A DNA stretch of 64,000 nucleotides. Source: Pseudomonas sp. ERMR1:02 (GTDB lineage Bacteria; Pseudomonadota; Gammaproteobacteria; Pseudomonadales; Pseudomonadaceae). The translations under genes were made by a program, and so were the position numbers. Below are positions 1 to 7,376 of the stretch, one piece after another. Positions within the stretch are counted from its first letter, which is position 1, and every line of letters starts with the position of its first letter. The notes beneath the pieces are model-generated. The model worked only from the letters and a program-made list of their open reading frames with translations. It was not told the DNA's origin and did not search any database. Location: positions 1 to 64,000 of the forward strand of contig NZ_NKJI01000022.1 of NCBI RefSeq assembly GCF_002277815.1, written 5' to 3'.

Positions 1-588
1 CGCACCGCAAAGGCATACGGGATCAGCAGCAGCGCTGGCAAAACCCCACCCCTTGGTGATCACGCCGATGCCCATGGCCGCGCAGCCGACGTAGAACCAG
101 CGCCAGGCTGGCCCGAGCAGCAGATGACGCGCCAGGCCGTACAGCCCCAGGGACGTGAACAGCACCAGGTAACTGTCAATCTGCCCGGTGCGCAGGATGC
201 TGTAGGTCTGATAGGTCGCCAGGTACAACAGCGCGGCGGTAAACCCGATGCGCTGGTTCCACAACCGTCGGCCCAGGTCATACACCATCGCCGTGACCGT
301 CACCGCCGAAAAAAGCCCCGGTATGTACAGGGCCAGGTTGGGCTTGCCGGTGAGCCAGGCGAAGAACGCCACCGTCCACATGAATACCGGCGGCTTGTCG
401 CCATAGATCTCGCCAGCACGGTGCGGAATCAGCCAGGAGCCGTGGTTCAGCATTTCCAGGGCCACACCGAGGAATCGCTCCTCATCGACGTTCTGTGCCT
501 GACGCAGCCCCAGACCGGCGCCGACCAACAGCAAGGCGAGCAGCATCAGGCCCAGGCATTCAACCCTGGGCGATAGCGATCGGCGCAT
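1..588 (-). CDS. ArnT-like lipid A / undecaprenyl-phosphate sugar glycosyltransferase, N-terminal part
   Basis: Only the first ~190 residues lie in the window. After a hydrophobic first helix come the motifs of the ArnT/PMT (GT39/GT83) family: VDEERF near residue 35, GEIYGDKPPVFMW in the first periplasmic loop and GQIDSYL further on. Such inner-membrane enzymes move a sugar from a polyprenyl-phosphate carrier to lipid A. The start at 588 is preceded by AAGGAA and lies 3 bp after the upstream LAB_N gene, so the two are probably co-transcribed. Near 40-57 the reading frame is lost; restoring one G and one T in two homopolymers gives the expected GVGFLPALLLIPYAFAV continuation, so this looks like a sequencing problem. 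No arnA/B/D gene lies upstream, so the sugar is probably not Ara4N. Confidence 0.8.
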   Translation of the reverse strand, partial: MRRSLSPRVECLGLMLLALLLVGAGLGLRQAQNVDEERFLGVALEMLNHGSWLIPHRAGEIYGDKPPVFMWTVAFFAWLTGKPNLALYIPGLFSAVTVTAMVYDLGRRLWNQRIGFTAALLYLATYQTYSILRTGQIDSYLVLFTSLGLYGLARHLLLGPAWRWFYVGCAAMGIGVITKGWGFASAAADPVCLCGA

Positions 589-591
589 GAT

Positions 592-870
592 TTATTCCTT
601 GAGATTTTTGCTTTTGGCAATCAATTGCAGGTTGCGCAGATACACGATCGAGCCAAAGGCCTGACCGGCAATGAACACCGGGTCCTGCCGGTAAATGGCA
701 TACGCCAGCAGCAAGGTGCTGCCGACGATGCTCAAGTACCAGAAGCTGGTCGGAATCACGCTGCGCTTTTTGTATTCGCTGTACAGCCACTGCAAGACAA
801 AACGGCCGGTGAAGGCGATCTGACCGACGAAACCGACTATCAGCCACAGGGTTTCACGGGTCAGGGTCAT
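592..870 (-). CDS. Small membrane protein, lipid-A-disaccharide synthase N-terminal-like (LAB_N) domain
   Basis: A 92-residue protein made mostly of three hydrophobic stretches (WLIVGFVGQIAFTGRFVLQW, then SFWYLSIVGSTLLLAYAIY, then a C-terminal segment). This matches stand-alone LAB_N proteins, which sit beside polyprenyl-phosphate glycosyltransferases. The start ATG overlaps the stop of the upstream glycosyltransferase (ATGA), and its own stop lies 3 bp before the ArnT-like start, indicating tight operon coupling. Its exact biochemical role is not known. By position it may assist transfer or flipping of the lipid-linked sugar. Confidence 0.8.
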   Translation of the reverse strand: MTLTRETLWLIVGFVGQIAFTGRFVLQWLYSEYKKRSVIPTSFWYLSIVGSTLLLAYAIYRQDPVFIAGQAFGSIVYLRNLQLIAKSKNLKE

Positions 871-1607
871 ACTTCGATCTCCTGGGCAGTGGTGTTCAAG
901 CGGGTGCGCTTGATCAGCCACCAGACGCCCATCAGGTCGAGAATGCCCACCAGCGCCCGGTCGAGGTTGCCGTACTTGGACACCCCGACGGTGCGAGGCC
1001 GGTGGTTGACCGGATGAACGATCATTCGGCCGTTGTGGCGCTGAATCAATGCGGGGATGTAGCGATGCATGTGGTCGAAATACGGCAGGCGCAAAAACGC
1101 CGCCCGTTCGATCAGCTTCAATCCGCAGCCGGTGTCCGGGGTGGCGTCCTTGAGCAGACGGCGACGCAGGTTGTTGGCAAACCGCGAGGCCCAGCGCTTG
1201 CTCGCCGTATCGCGGCGGTTGACCCGATGCCCGGCGACCAGTTGCACATCGACCATGCCCGCCTCGCCGCGCACCAGCGCGAGCATGCCGGGAATGTCCG
1301 CCGGATCGTTCTGGCCATCGCCATCGAGGGTGGCCAGCCATTTTCCGCGTGCCTCCTGCGCCGCGTGGTACAGCGAAGTGCTTTGCCCCAGCGAGCGCTC
1401 ATGGCGCAGGATCCGCAGGGTGCTCAGGCCGTCGTGCTTGATCTGCCGCAGCTCGTGCAAGGTGGCGTCGGTGCTGCCATCGTCGACCACGATGATTTCA
1501 TAGGATTCCTCGGCCAAGGCCACGCGAATTTCCTCGAGCAAGGGCTTGAGGTTGTTCGCTTCGTTCTTGGCTGGAATCAGTACCGATACAAAAATGTCAT
1601 GGCTCAT
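867..1607 (-). CDS. Family 2 glycosyltransferase, DPM1/ArnC-like
   Basis: A 246-residue GT-A protein with VSVLIPAKNEANNL at the N-terminus, the VVDDGSTD nucleotide-binding motif and the LDGDGQNDP metal-binding DxD-type motif, followed by the DTGCGLKLI region typical of dolichyl/undecaprenyl-phosphate sugar synthases. It lacks the two C-terminal membrane helices of ArnC and is probably peripheral, relying on the LAB_N partner for membrane contact. Predicted role: load a nucleotide-activated sugar onto undecaprenyl phosphate on the cytoplasmic face. The start at 1607 follows the epimerase gene by 46 bp. An apparent 638-residue fusion with the epimerase is an artefact of a frameshift near 1725. 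Confidence 0.85.
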   Translation of the reverse strand: MSHDIFVSVLIPAKNEANNLKPLLEEIRVALAEESYEIIVVDDGSTDATLHELRQIKHDGLSTLRILRHERSLGQSTSLYHAAQEARGKWLATLDGDGQNDPADIPGMLALVRGEAGMVDVQLVAGHRVNRRDTASKRWASRFANNLRRRLLKDATPDTGCGLKLIERAAFLRLPYFDHMHRYIPALIQRHNGRMIVHPVNHRPRTVGVSKYGNLDRALVGILDLMGVWWLIKRTRLNTTAQEIEV

Positions 1608-1653
1608 AGAGTTCCCTCGTATTTTTTGATTTCTGCTATCAGAGGCGAACGCT

Positions 1654-2630
1654 TCAAATCTGATAAAACTGGCGATACCACTTAACAAACTCCCCCACCC
1701 CGGTGGCAACAGCCACCTGCGGCGGAAATCGATCCACTCGGTCAGTGCCGATACGTCGGCCCAGGTCTTGACTACATCGCCGGCCTGCAGCGGCATGTAG
1801 TTGCGCTGGGCCGCAATGCCCAGGGCGGCTTCCAAACAGTCGACGAAGTCCAGCAAGGCCACAGGTTGACCGCGACCGATGTTGAACAGGCGGTTCACAC
1901 CCTCGGCTGGCTGGACCGGCACCGGTGGTTTCAGACGCAACCGGGCAATGCCTTCGACGATGTCGTCGATATACGTGAAGTCCCGCGCCATCTGCCCCTG
2001 GTTATAGATGTCGATGGGCAAGCCCTTGAGCATCGCCTCGGTGAACTTGAACAGCGCCATGTCCGGCCGGCCCCAGGGCCCATAAACGGTAAAGAAGCGC
2101 AGGCCGCTGGCCTTGAGGCCGTACAGATGGCAATAGCTTTGGGCCAGCAGCTCATTGGCGCGCTTGCTGGCGGCGTACAGCGAAATCGGATGTTCGACGG
2201 CATCTTCAACGCAAAACGGCATCTTGCTGTTGGTGCCATACACCGAGCTGCTCGACGCATAAATCAGATGCTCGGGGCGATGGTGCCGGCAGGCTTCCAG
2301 CATATTGAGGAAACCCACCAGGTTCGACTGGGCGTAGACATCAGGGTTGTCCAGCGAATAGCGCACTCCGGCCTGGGCGGCCAGGTGCACTACCTCAGTG
2401 AAGCGGTGTTCACCGAACAAGGCCATGAGCGCCGGTTTGTCGACGAGGTCGATTTTCCGGAAGCGAAAACCCGGCAAGGCTTCAAGTTCCTTGAGCCGTG
2501 CCTGCTTGAGCGTCACATCGTAGTAGTCGTTGAGGTTGTCGATCCCGACCACCTCAAGCCCTTCCTGACACAAGCGTTTGACCGTGTGAAAGCCAATGAA
2601 ACCGGCAGCGCCGGTGACCAGAACAGTCAT
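1654..2630 (-). CDS. NAD-dependent epimerase, UDP-glucuronate 4-epimerase-like (frameshift near 1725)
   Basis: Extended short-chain dehydrogenase fold. TGAAGFIG at residues ~6-13 binds NAD, SSSVYG with a following YAASK supplies the catalytic Ser/Tyr/Lys, and the VYGTNSKMPF sequence is characteristic of UDP-glucuronate 4-epimerases (CapI/LpsL type). One C is missing from a CCC run near 1725. With it restored the protein ends in a normal C-terminus at a TGA at 1654-1656, giving 325 residues, the usual length. The start overlaps the stop of a 19-residue leader ORF. It would supply UDP-galacturonate to the glycosyltransferases downstream. The substrate is inferred from the motif, so another UDP-sugar remains possible. 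Confidence 0.82.
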
Positions 2631-2686
2631 GACCCGTGCGCGCCCATCAGCGAATAGTAGCGGGTCAAAAACAGCGTCAGTTCCAT
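2627..2686 (-). CDS. Putative 19-residue leader peptide translationally coupled to the epimerase
   Basis: A short ORF encoding MELTLFLTRYYSLMGAHGS starts at 2686 after a GGAG site six bases upstream, and its TGA overlaps the epimerase ATG (tcATGA). Perfect start-stop overlap and its own ribosome binding site suggest real translation and coupling. I do not recognise a family. It could be a regulatory leader, a tiny membrane-associated peptide, or the remnant of a longer gene. Confidence 0.45.
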   Translation of the reverse strand: MELTLFLTRYYSLMGAHGS

Positions 2687-2834
2687 GCCTTGCTCCAAAT
2701 CTCAATGATAAAGCTGGTGACGTTGTCGAAGCGTCAAACACGCGGCACACTCTCTTGTTGAGCGGCCGCGCGCAGCCCCGCATACGGTGCCCGGCAAATT
2801 GTAAAAAATTTGTGAATGTTTTGTTCGTGTTTCA

Positions 2835-2851
2835 TTCAGGCTACGTTCAGG
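2835..2851. promoter_or_regulatory. Tandem direct repeat TTCAGG-N5-TTCAGG, candidate response-regulator site
   Basis: Two exact TTCAGG hexamers are separated by five bases, an 11-bp period typical of OmpR-family response-regulator binding sites. It lies in the divergent space between the envelope-sugar cassette (minus) and yceH (plus), 149 bp upstream of the leader ORF start. Which regulator binds is not shown. Confidence 0.3.
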
Positions 2852-2962
2852 TTTCAAATTTGTCGAGCAGATGACGCAACGATTTGTGTTGCCATTGGCG
2901 CGCGCCAATCTAAAGTGCATCCACGGCAGAGAAAAACATGAACCGGGTAGGGACGCAGAACC

Positions 2963-3610
2963 ATGAGCACTGAGCAAGAAACGACCTTTGACGAACCGCG
3001 CCTCAACAGCACGGAAATCCGCATCCTGGGTTCGTTGATCGAGAAACAGGCTACCAGCCCGGAAACCTATCCATTGACCCTCAATGCGCTGGTGATTGCC
3101 TGCAATCAGAAAACCAGCCGCGAACCGGTGATGAACCTGACCCAGGGTCAGGTCGGCCAGAGCCTGCGCGCCCTCGAAGGACGCGGTTTCACCAAACTGG
3201 TGATGGGCAGCCGCGCGGATCGCTGGGAGCATAAGGTCGACAAGGCACTGGAACTGGTCCCGGCCCAGGTGATTCTGATGGGGCTGCTGTATCTGCGCGG
3301 CCCGCAAACCGTCAACGAACTGCTGACCCGCAGCGGGCGCATGCATGACTTCGAAGATACCGAGCAGGTCGTGCATCAGCTTGAACGGTTGATTGCCCGA
3401 GACCTCGCGCTGTTGATTGCGCGCCAGGCCGGACAGCGCGAAGACCGCTACATGCATGCCATGGGCGATCCGGCGGACATTGAGGTGATCCTCGCCGCGC
3501 GGCAGAATCCGGTCGAACGTGGTGGCGGCAGCGGTGTTTCGGTCGAGCGCATTGAAGAGCTGGAGGCCCGGATCGCAGCGCTGGAAGAGCGCTTGGCGCG
3601 GCTGGAGTAG
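2963..3610 (+). CDS. YceH family protein (DUF480)
   Basis: A 215-residue intact protein of the YceH/DUF480 family. It opens with [30 protein letters not shown], the conserved first winged helix, followed by a second winged-helix module and a C-terminal Glu/Arg/Leu coiled coil (residues ~190-215, [18 protein letters not shown]). The cellular role is not established; a DNA-binding or regulatory role is suggested only by the fold. It stands alone between the divergent sugar cassette and a REP pair. Confidence 0.88.
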   Translation: MSTEQETTFDEPRLNSTEIRILGSLIEKQATSPETYPLTLNALVIACNQKTSREPVMNLTQGQVGQSLRALEGRGFTKLVMGSRADRWEHKVDKALELVPAQVILMGLLYLRGPQTVNELLTRSGRMHDFEDTEQVVHQLERLIARDLALLIARQAGQREDRYMHAMGDPADIEVILAARQNPVERGGGSGVSVERIEELEARIAALEERLARLE

Positions 3611-3614
3611 TCTT

Positions 3615-3714
3615 TGTAGGAGCGAGCTTGCTCGCGATGAACTCAAATGCAACGCGTTTATTCAGAAAGAACGCGTTATCGTTAACGCCCATCGCGAGCG
3701 AGCTTGCTCCTACA
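3615..3714. repeat. REP pair, GTAGGAGCGAGC type
   Basis: Two inverted arms ending in tgtaggagcgagcttgctcg flank a spacer containing cgttatcgttaacg. This is the commonest Pseudomonas REP doublet in the window. It lies just after the yceH stop and may act as a transcript 3' stabiliser or terminator. Confidence 0.9.
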
Positions 3715-3751
3715 GGGGATGCGCGATTCCGGAGGTTATTCACCCTCCCAA

Positions 3752-3877
3752 TCATCCACCCCAGCCGCCCGCCGGGCAGGCAATCACGTCACCGGCGCGG
3801 ATCGGAAAGCGTTCAGCGCCCAGACGCACTTCACCCTCTCCGGCCACGATATAGAACATACCGAGGTTTGCATGCAT
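3752..3877 (-). pseudogene. Cupin-domain gene remnant
   Basis: A 41-codon reading frame gives a typical cupin segment (HANLGMFYIVAGEGEVRLG then FPIRAGDVIACPAGG) ending at TGA. The N-terminal part expected upstream is missing and is replaced by a REP pair. It is a short 3' fragment of a cupin_2 protein, probably left after deletion. Homopolymer errors do not explain the missing half. Confidence 0.55.
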
Positions 3878-3923
3878 CCTGCGATTATAGGCAGGGGTTT
3901 ACTTGCAAGACCGAGTCGCCCCC

Positions 3924-4005
3924 TTCGCGAGCAAGCCCGCTCCCACAGTTGACCGCATTTCATCTGGAGGACTCGATCGAATGTGGGAGCGGGCTTGCTC
4001 GCGAA
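3924..4005. repeat. REP pair, GTGGGAGCGGGC type
   Basis: Inverted arms ttcgcgagcaagcccgctcc and its complement flank a 36-bp spacer. This is the GTGGGAGCGGGCTTGCTCGCGAA variety. It lies between the cupin remnant and the end of the shikimate dehydrogenase-like gene. Confidence 0.9.
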
Positions 4006-4039
4006 GAGGCCAGCACAGACAACTAAAAATTTGAGCTAA

Positions 4040-4858
4040 TCAAACCCGAGCAAAAGCCACCGCTGCCTGAAACTGCTCATCAGTCGGCCTCACGCCGGTA
4101 TAAAGCACAAACTGCTCCAGCGCCTGGATCGCAATCACTTCGAGCCCGGTAATCACCTTTTTACCCTCGGCCCGCCCAAATACGATCATCGGTGTTTCCG
4201 AGGGAATCGCCACCACATCGAAGACGATATCCGCATCTCTGATGACGTCGGCCTCGAACGCCAGTTGACCGGCTTCCGGACCGCCATCCATACCGACAGG
4301 GGTCACGTTGACCAGCATCTGCGGTCGCTGGGCACCGAGTTCCGCTTGCCATTCGTATCCCAGTGAATCGGCCAGCGTATGGCCGGCACGTTCGTTCCGT
4401 GCCACGATCAGTCCGTTTTTGTAACCGCCATCGCGCAAGGCGCTGGCTACGGCCTTGGCCATGCCGCCGCTGCCGCGCAGGGCAAAAGTCGCGTCCTTGG
4501 GCACATCGTGGGTCTCCAGCAACTGGGCAATGGCGATGTAATCGGTGTTGTAGGCCTTCAGATGGCCGTTGGTATTGACGATGGTGTTTATCGACTGGAT
4601 GGCGGCGGCAGACGCGTCAAGTTCGTCGACCAAGGCAATGCACGCTTCCTTGAACGGCATCGACACGCCACAGCCGCGAATGCCCAGGGCACGAATGCCA
4701 CCCACCGCCCCCGACAAGTCCTGACTGCTGAACGCCTTGTAGTAAAAATTCAGCCCCAATTGTTCATACAGATGATTGTGAAAACGCAGGCCAAAGTTAC
4801 CGGGGCGCCCGGAGAGGGACATGCACAGTTGGGTGTCTCTGTTCGGGTTCATCTGCAT
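4040..4858 (-). CDS. Shikimate 5-dehydrogenase-like protein (AroE superfamily)
   Basis: A 272-residue protein with the AroE architecture: an N-terminal substrate domain (SLSGRPGNFGLRFHN in place of the usual serine motif, then VSMPFKEA with the conserved Lys, and YNTDY with the conserved Asp) and a Rossmann domain (RGSGGMAKAV, then VARNERAG). The start at 4858 has a GGAG six bases upstream, preferred over a longer frame. The altered N-terminal motif places it in the AroE-like side family and not the housekeeping aroE, so the substrate may be quinate, shikimate or a related compound. It is monocistronic, flanked by REPs and a divergent small gene. Confidence 0.8.
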   Translation of the reverse strand: MQMNPNRDTQLCMSLSGRPGNFGLRFHNHLYEQLGLNFYYKAFSSQDLSGAVGGIRALGIRGCGVSMPFKEACIALVDELDASAAAIQSINTIVNTNGHLKAYNTDYIAIAQLLETHDVPKDATFALRGSGGMAKAVASALRDGGYKNGLIVARNERAGHTLADSLGYEWQAELGAQRPQMLVNVTPVGMDGGPEAGQLAFEADVIRDADIVFDVVAIPSETPMIVFGRAEGKKVITGLEVIAIQALEQFVLYTGVRPTDEQFQAAVAFARV

Positions 4859-5101
4859 GCGGATCTCCTTGCAATGCACTTTCAGATGGACGGGATAGCC
4901 GGCCCACCTGTTCTGATCGATCATATTCCCGTGCCTGCACGCGGAATTACGCGACCCTAAGCAGGCCGGTACAGACCTTACACAAAATTTACCTGGCGGC
5001 TGTGCTGATTTTCAAAAAAACGCTGTCTTAGAAGTATCCCCGCGACAATCCTTGGGTCTATTGCAGACGCAAGCGCCGGGTCGAAGAACCGAGGAATTAT
5101 C

Positions 5102-5467
5102 ATGATCCGTAAAATCCCCACAGTTGCCTTGCTCATTGGTGCTCTGGCTATCGCAGGGCAGGCGCAAGCCCATGGTGGTGGTGGTGGTAATGACGCGGCG
5201 GTATTTGGAGCGATTGTCGGTACGGCCATCGTCGGTTCGGCCCTGATCAATGCCAACCGGCCGGTGTATGTCGCGCCGCAACCGGTTTATGCCCAACCGG
5301 TCTACGCCCAACCCGCGCCGGTTTACTACGCGCCACCGCCACCGGTTTATTACCAACCGGCTCCGGTGTACGTGCAACAACCGATCTATTACAGCCCGGC
5401 ACCGGTTTATTACGGACCACCCCGTGGTTATTACTACGGCCATCCCCACGGTTATGGTCGCTGGTAA
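5102..5467 (+). CDS. Secreted Pro/Tyr/Val-rich small protein
   Basis: A 121-residue protein with a clear signal peptide (KIPTVALLIGALAIAGQAQA, cleavage after AQA), a short Gly-rich stretch, one hydrophobic segment (AAVFGAIVGTAIVGSALI) and a low-complexity tail of repeated PVYYxPPPVYxQP units with a Tyr/His/Gly-rich end. Such proteins are frequent in Pseudomonas but have no assigned function; a surface or periplasmic scaffold is possible. It is followed at once by a strong terminator and is therefore monocistronic. Confidence 0.75.
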   Translation: MIRKIPTVALLIGALAIAGQAQAHGGGGGNDAAVFGAIVGTAIVGSALINANRPVYVAPQPVYAQPVYAQPAPVYYAPPPPVYYQPAPVYVQQPIYYSPAPVYYGPPRGYYYGHPHGYGRW

Positions 5468-5480
5468 CAGCCCCATCAGG

Positions 5481-5505
5481 CCCCGCCCCATCGGCGGGGT
5501 TTTTT
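5481..5505 (+). terminator. Rho-independent terminator after the Pro/Tyr-rich gene
   Basis: A seven-base stem CCCCGCC / GGCGGGG with a five-base loop is followed by six T residues, 13 bp after the stop codon. Confidence 0.85.
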
Positions 5506-5645
5506 ATGGCCGTTCGTCGGCAGTGGTCTGGATAAATCTTGTCAGTGTCGTTCTCGGACAGTATCGACGGTTCAAGCGGGCAAGATTGATTCGCCTGTCC
5601 GCCAGCAACAGGTTGATCACAGGTTACAAAAACAAGGACGCCCTC

Positions 5646-5840
5646 ATGCCCACTCAGAACCCGCACCGCATTGTCGGCCTATGTACCTCCAGCAAGGTGT
5701 ACAACGCCCTGACCGAACTCAAGCACCTGGAAGGTCATCGCAGCGCCAAATTTCTCTCGCTGCTGACGCAAAACCTGGTGCGCAAAGGCCTGCTCAACGA
5801 GCAGGAAGTGGTCCATATGCTCGATCAGGTGGTCGACTGA
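5646..5840 (+). CDS. Small conserved-looking protein, unknown function
   Basis: A 64-residue protein with helical, non-secreted character (VGLCTSSKVYNALTELKHLE, then KFLSLLTQNLVRKGLLNEQEVVHMLDQ). AAGGAC precedes the ATG. I do not recognise the family. The C-terminal LLNEQEVVHMLDQ helix resembles short interaction helices. A GACAGAC palindrome begins right after the stop. Confidence 0.55.
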   Translation: MPTQNPHRIVGLCTSSKVYNALTELKHLEGHRSAKFLSLLTQNLVRKGLLNEQEVVHMLDQVVD

Positions 5841-5842
5841 CC

Positions 5843-5857
5843 GACAGACGGTCTGTC
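5843..5857. promoter_or_regulatory. GACAGAC-G-GTCTGTC palindrome
   Basis: A perfect 7-1-7 palindrome lies 3 bp after the stop of the 64-residue protein and ~95 bp before the next small gene. It has no following T run, so it looks more like a dimeric repressor operator than a terminator, but this is not certain. Confidence 0.3.
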
Positions 5858-5951
5858 TGGCCACAATCGCGTCAATGACCACTATCGAAAACGTTGATTG
5901 TCAGAAAATCGCCGGGCCTTAAGGTAGCTCCATAGATTGATGGAGGTACCT

Positions 5952-6146
5952 ATGATGTCTCAAGTTCAGATCATGTCCGTTATCGGCAGCGCCGTTCCCG
6001 CATCGCTCAGAGAGTCCGGATTGCTTGCCTGCTGGTATCTGATGCTGGACGGCGAACCGATCAGCGGTCCGCTCACCTCGCTGCCGGCCGCCAAGGCGAT
6101 GTCGCAACGTGTCAGCCCGGACCAGACCGGCAAACTCAGCGCTTAA
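5952..6146 (+). CDS. Small hypothetical protein
   Basis: A 64-residue protein (MMSQVQIMSVIGSAVPASLR...) preceded by GGAGG; the ATG at 5955 is equally possible. The middle segment LLACWYLMLDGEPISGPL may form a small beta-sheet. I do not recognise the family. Its stop codon overlaps the stop of the convergent permease gene. Confidence 0.5.
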   Translation: MMSQVQIMSVIGSAVPASLRESGLLACWYLMLDGEPISGPLTSLPAAKAMSQRVSPDQTGKLSA

Positions 6147-7204
6147 GGCAGCTGAACCCGCGGTTTGGTTTCAAGGAAAATGTCCCAGCTCGACATGAAT
6201 AGTGCCGCAATCAACGGGCCGATGACAAAACCGTTGATCCCGAAAACCGCCAGGCCACCGAGGGTCGAGATCAGGATCAGGTAGTCCGGCATTTTCGTGT
6301 CCTTGCCCACCAGGGTCGGGCGCAGCACGTTATCCACCAGCCCGATCACGAACACCCCGAACAACCCCAGCACCACGCCTTGCCAGATCGCGCCCGTGAA
6401 CAGCAAAAACGCTGCCACCGGCCCCCAGACGATTCCCGCCCCTACCGCTGGCAACAGCGACAAAAACGCCATCAGCACCGCCCAGAGCAACGCACTGGGG
6501 ATGTCCAGAAACCAGAAAATCAAACCACCCAATACGCCTTGCGTGATGGCCATCACCAGGTTGCCCTTAACGGTAGCCCTGACCACGCGATTGAACTTGA
6601 GCTGCAGACGACGTTTCTGCTGTTCTTCCAGCGGTATGGCGGCGCGCACCTTGCGTGCGAGATCCGCGCCGTCGCGCAGAAAAAAGAACAGCAAGTACAG
6701 CATGATGAAAAAGCTGACGATGAAGTCGAACGTCCCCTGGCCCAAACTGAATGCCTGAGTCGCCAGCACTTGCCCTCCGGCCACCGCGCTCTTGATAATT
6801 TTTTCCCGCATTCCGTCCAGCCCGCCCAAGCCGAAACGATCAAGTAAATGCTGGAAATACGGCGGCAGGCTGTGTTTGAACTGCGCCACGTAACCGGCAA
6901 TGTCCAGTTCACCGCTTTCAATGCGCTGGTACACCGCCGCGCCCTCCTGCACCAGCAAGATGCTGAGGATGATCACCGGCAGGATCGCAATCACCAGACA
7001 GATGCCCAGGGTGAGCAACGACGTGAGATTGCGTTGCCTGCCGAACTTCAATTGCAGCCGGCGCTGCATGGGCGCAAAGAGGATGCCGAGGATCACGGCC
7101 CAGAACACCGCGCCGTAAAACGGCAGCAGAATCCAGACAAAAGCGATGCTCACCACACCCAGCAGAACCATCAGCGATTTGTCTTGCAGAGTCTCTTCGT
7201 TCAT
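6143..7204 (-). CDS. AI-2E family transporter (PF01594)
   Basis: A 353-residue polytopic membrane protein with about eight helices. The family-typical layout is present: N-terminal helices, a soluble amphipathic segment (residues ~70-150), and the C-terminal block DNVLRPTLVGKDTKMPDYLILIS, then GGLAVFGINGFVIGPLIAALF. Members export varied small molecules or act as Na+/H+ antiporters. The AI-2 link is historical and no substrate can be assigned here. The start MNEETLQDKS is chosen from the ATG after GGATCGGAC. Confidence 0.85.
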   Translation of the reverse strand: MNEETLQDKSLMVLLGVVSIAFVWILLPFYGAVFWAVILGILFAPMQRRLQLKFGRQRNLTSLLTLGICLVIAILPVIILSILLVQEGAAVYQRIESGELDIAGYVAQFKHSLPPYFQHLLDRFGLGGLDGMREKIIKSAVAGGQVLATQAFSLGQGTFDFIVSFFIMLYLLFFFLRDGADLARKVRAAIPLEEQQKRRLQLKFNRVVRATVKGNLVMAITQGVLGGLIFWFLDIPSALLWAVLMAFLSLLPAVGAGIVWGPVAAFLLFTGAIWQGVVLGLFGVFVIGLVDNVLRPTLVGKDTKMPDYLILISTLGGLAVFGINGFVIGPLIAALFMSSWDIFLETKPRVQLP

Positions 7205-7376
7205 GTCCGATCCATGCCAGTGCGCCGGGACGCCCAAATGCGCCCAGGTTACGCCCTGATGCTTAGGCCGCAACGGCTCGCGCGAGTGCCATCCGTTTGT
7301 TCAAAAACATAGATCCAGATCAATAAACCCTCGGGGCAAGCCGTTTACCCTCGACGGCTTTTGCGATCGAGCCGCC

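Noticed and set aside
867-2783. A 638-residue epimerase-glycosyltransferase fusion
   Set aside because: The fusion exists only because one C is missing near 1725. Restoring it gives a proper epimerase stop at 1654 and a separate glycosyltransferase start at 1607.
2702-3652. Long minus-strand frame opposite yceH
   Set aside because: It is the shadow of the GC-rich yceH gene. It has no motif and no ribosome site.
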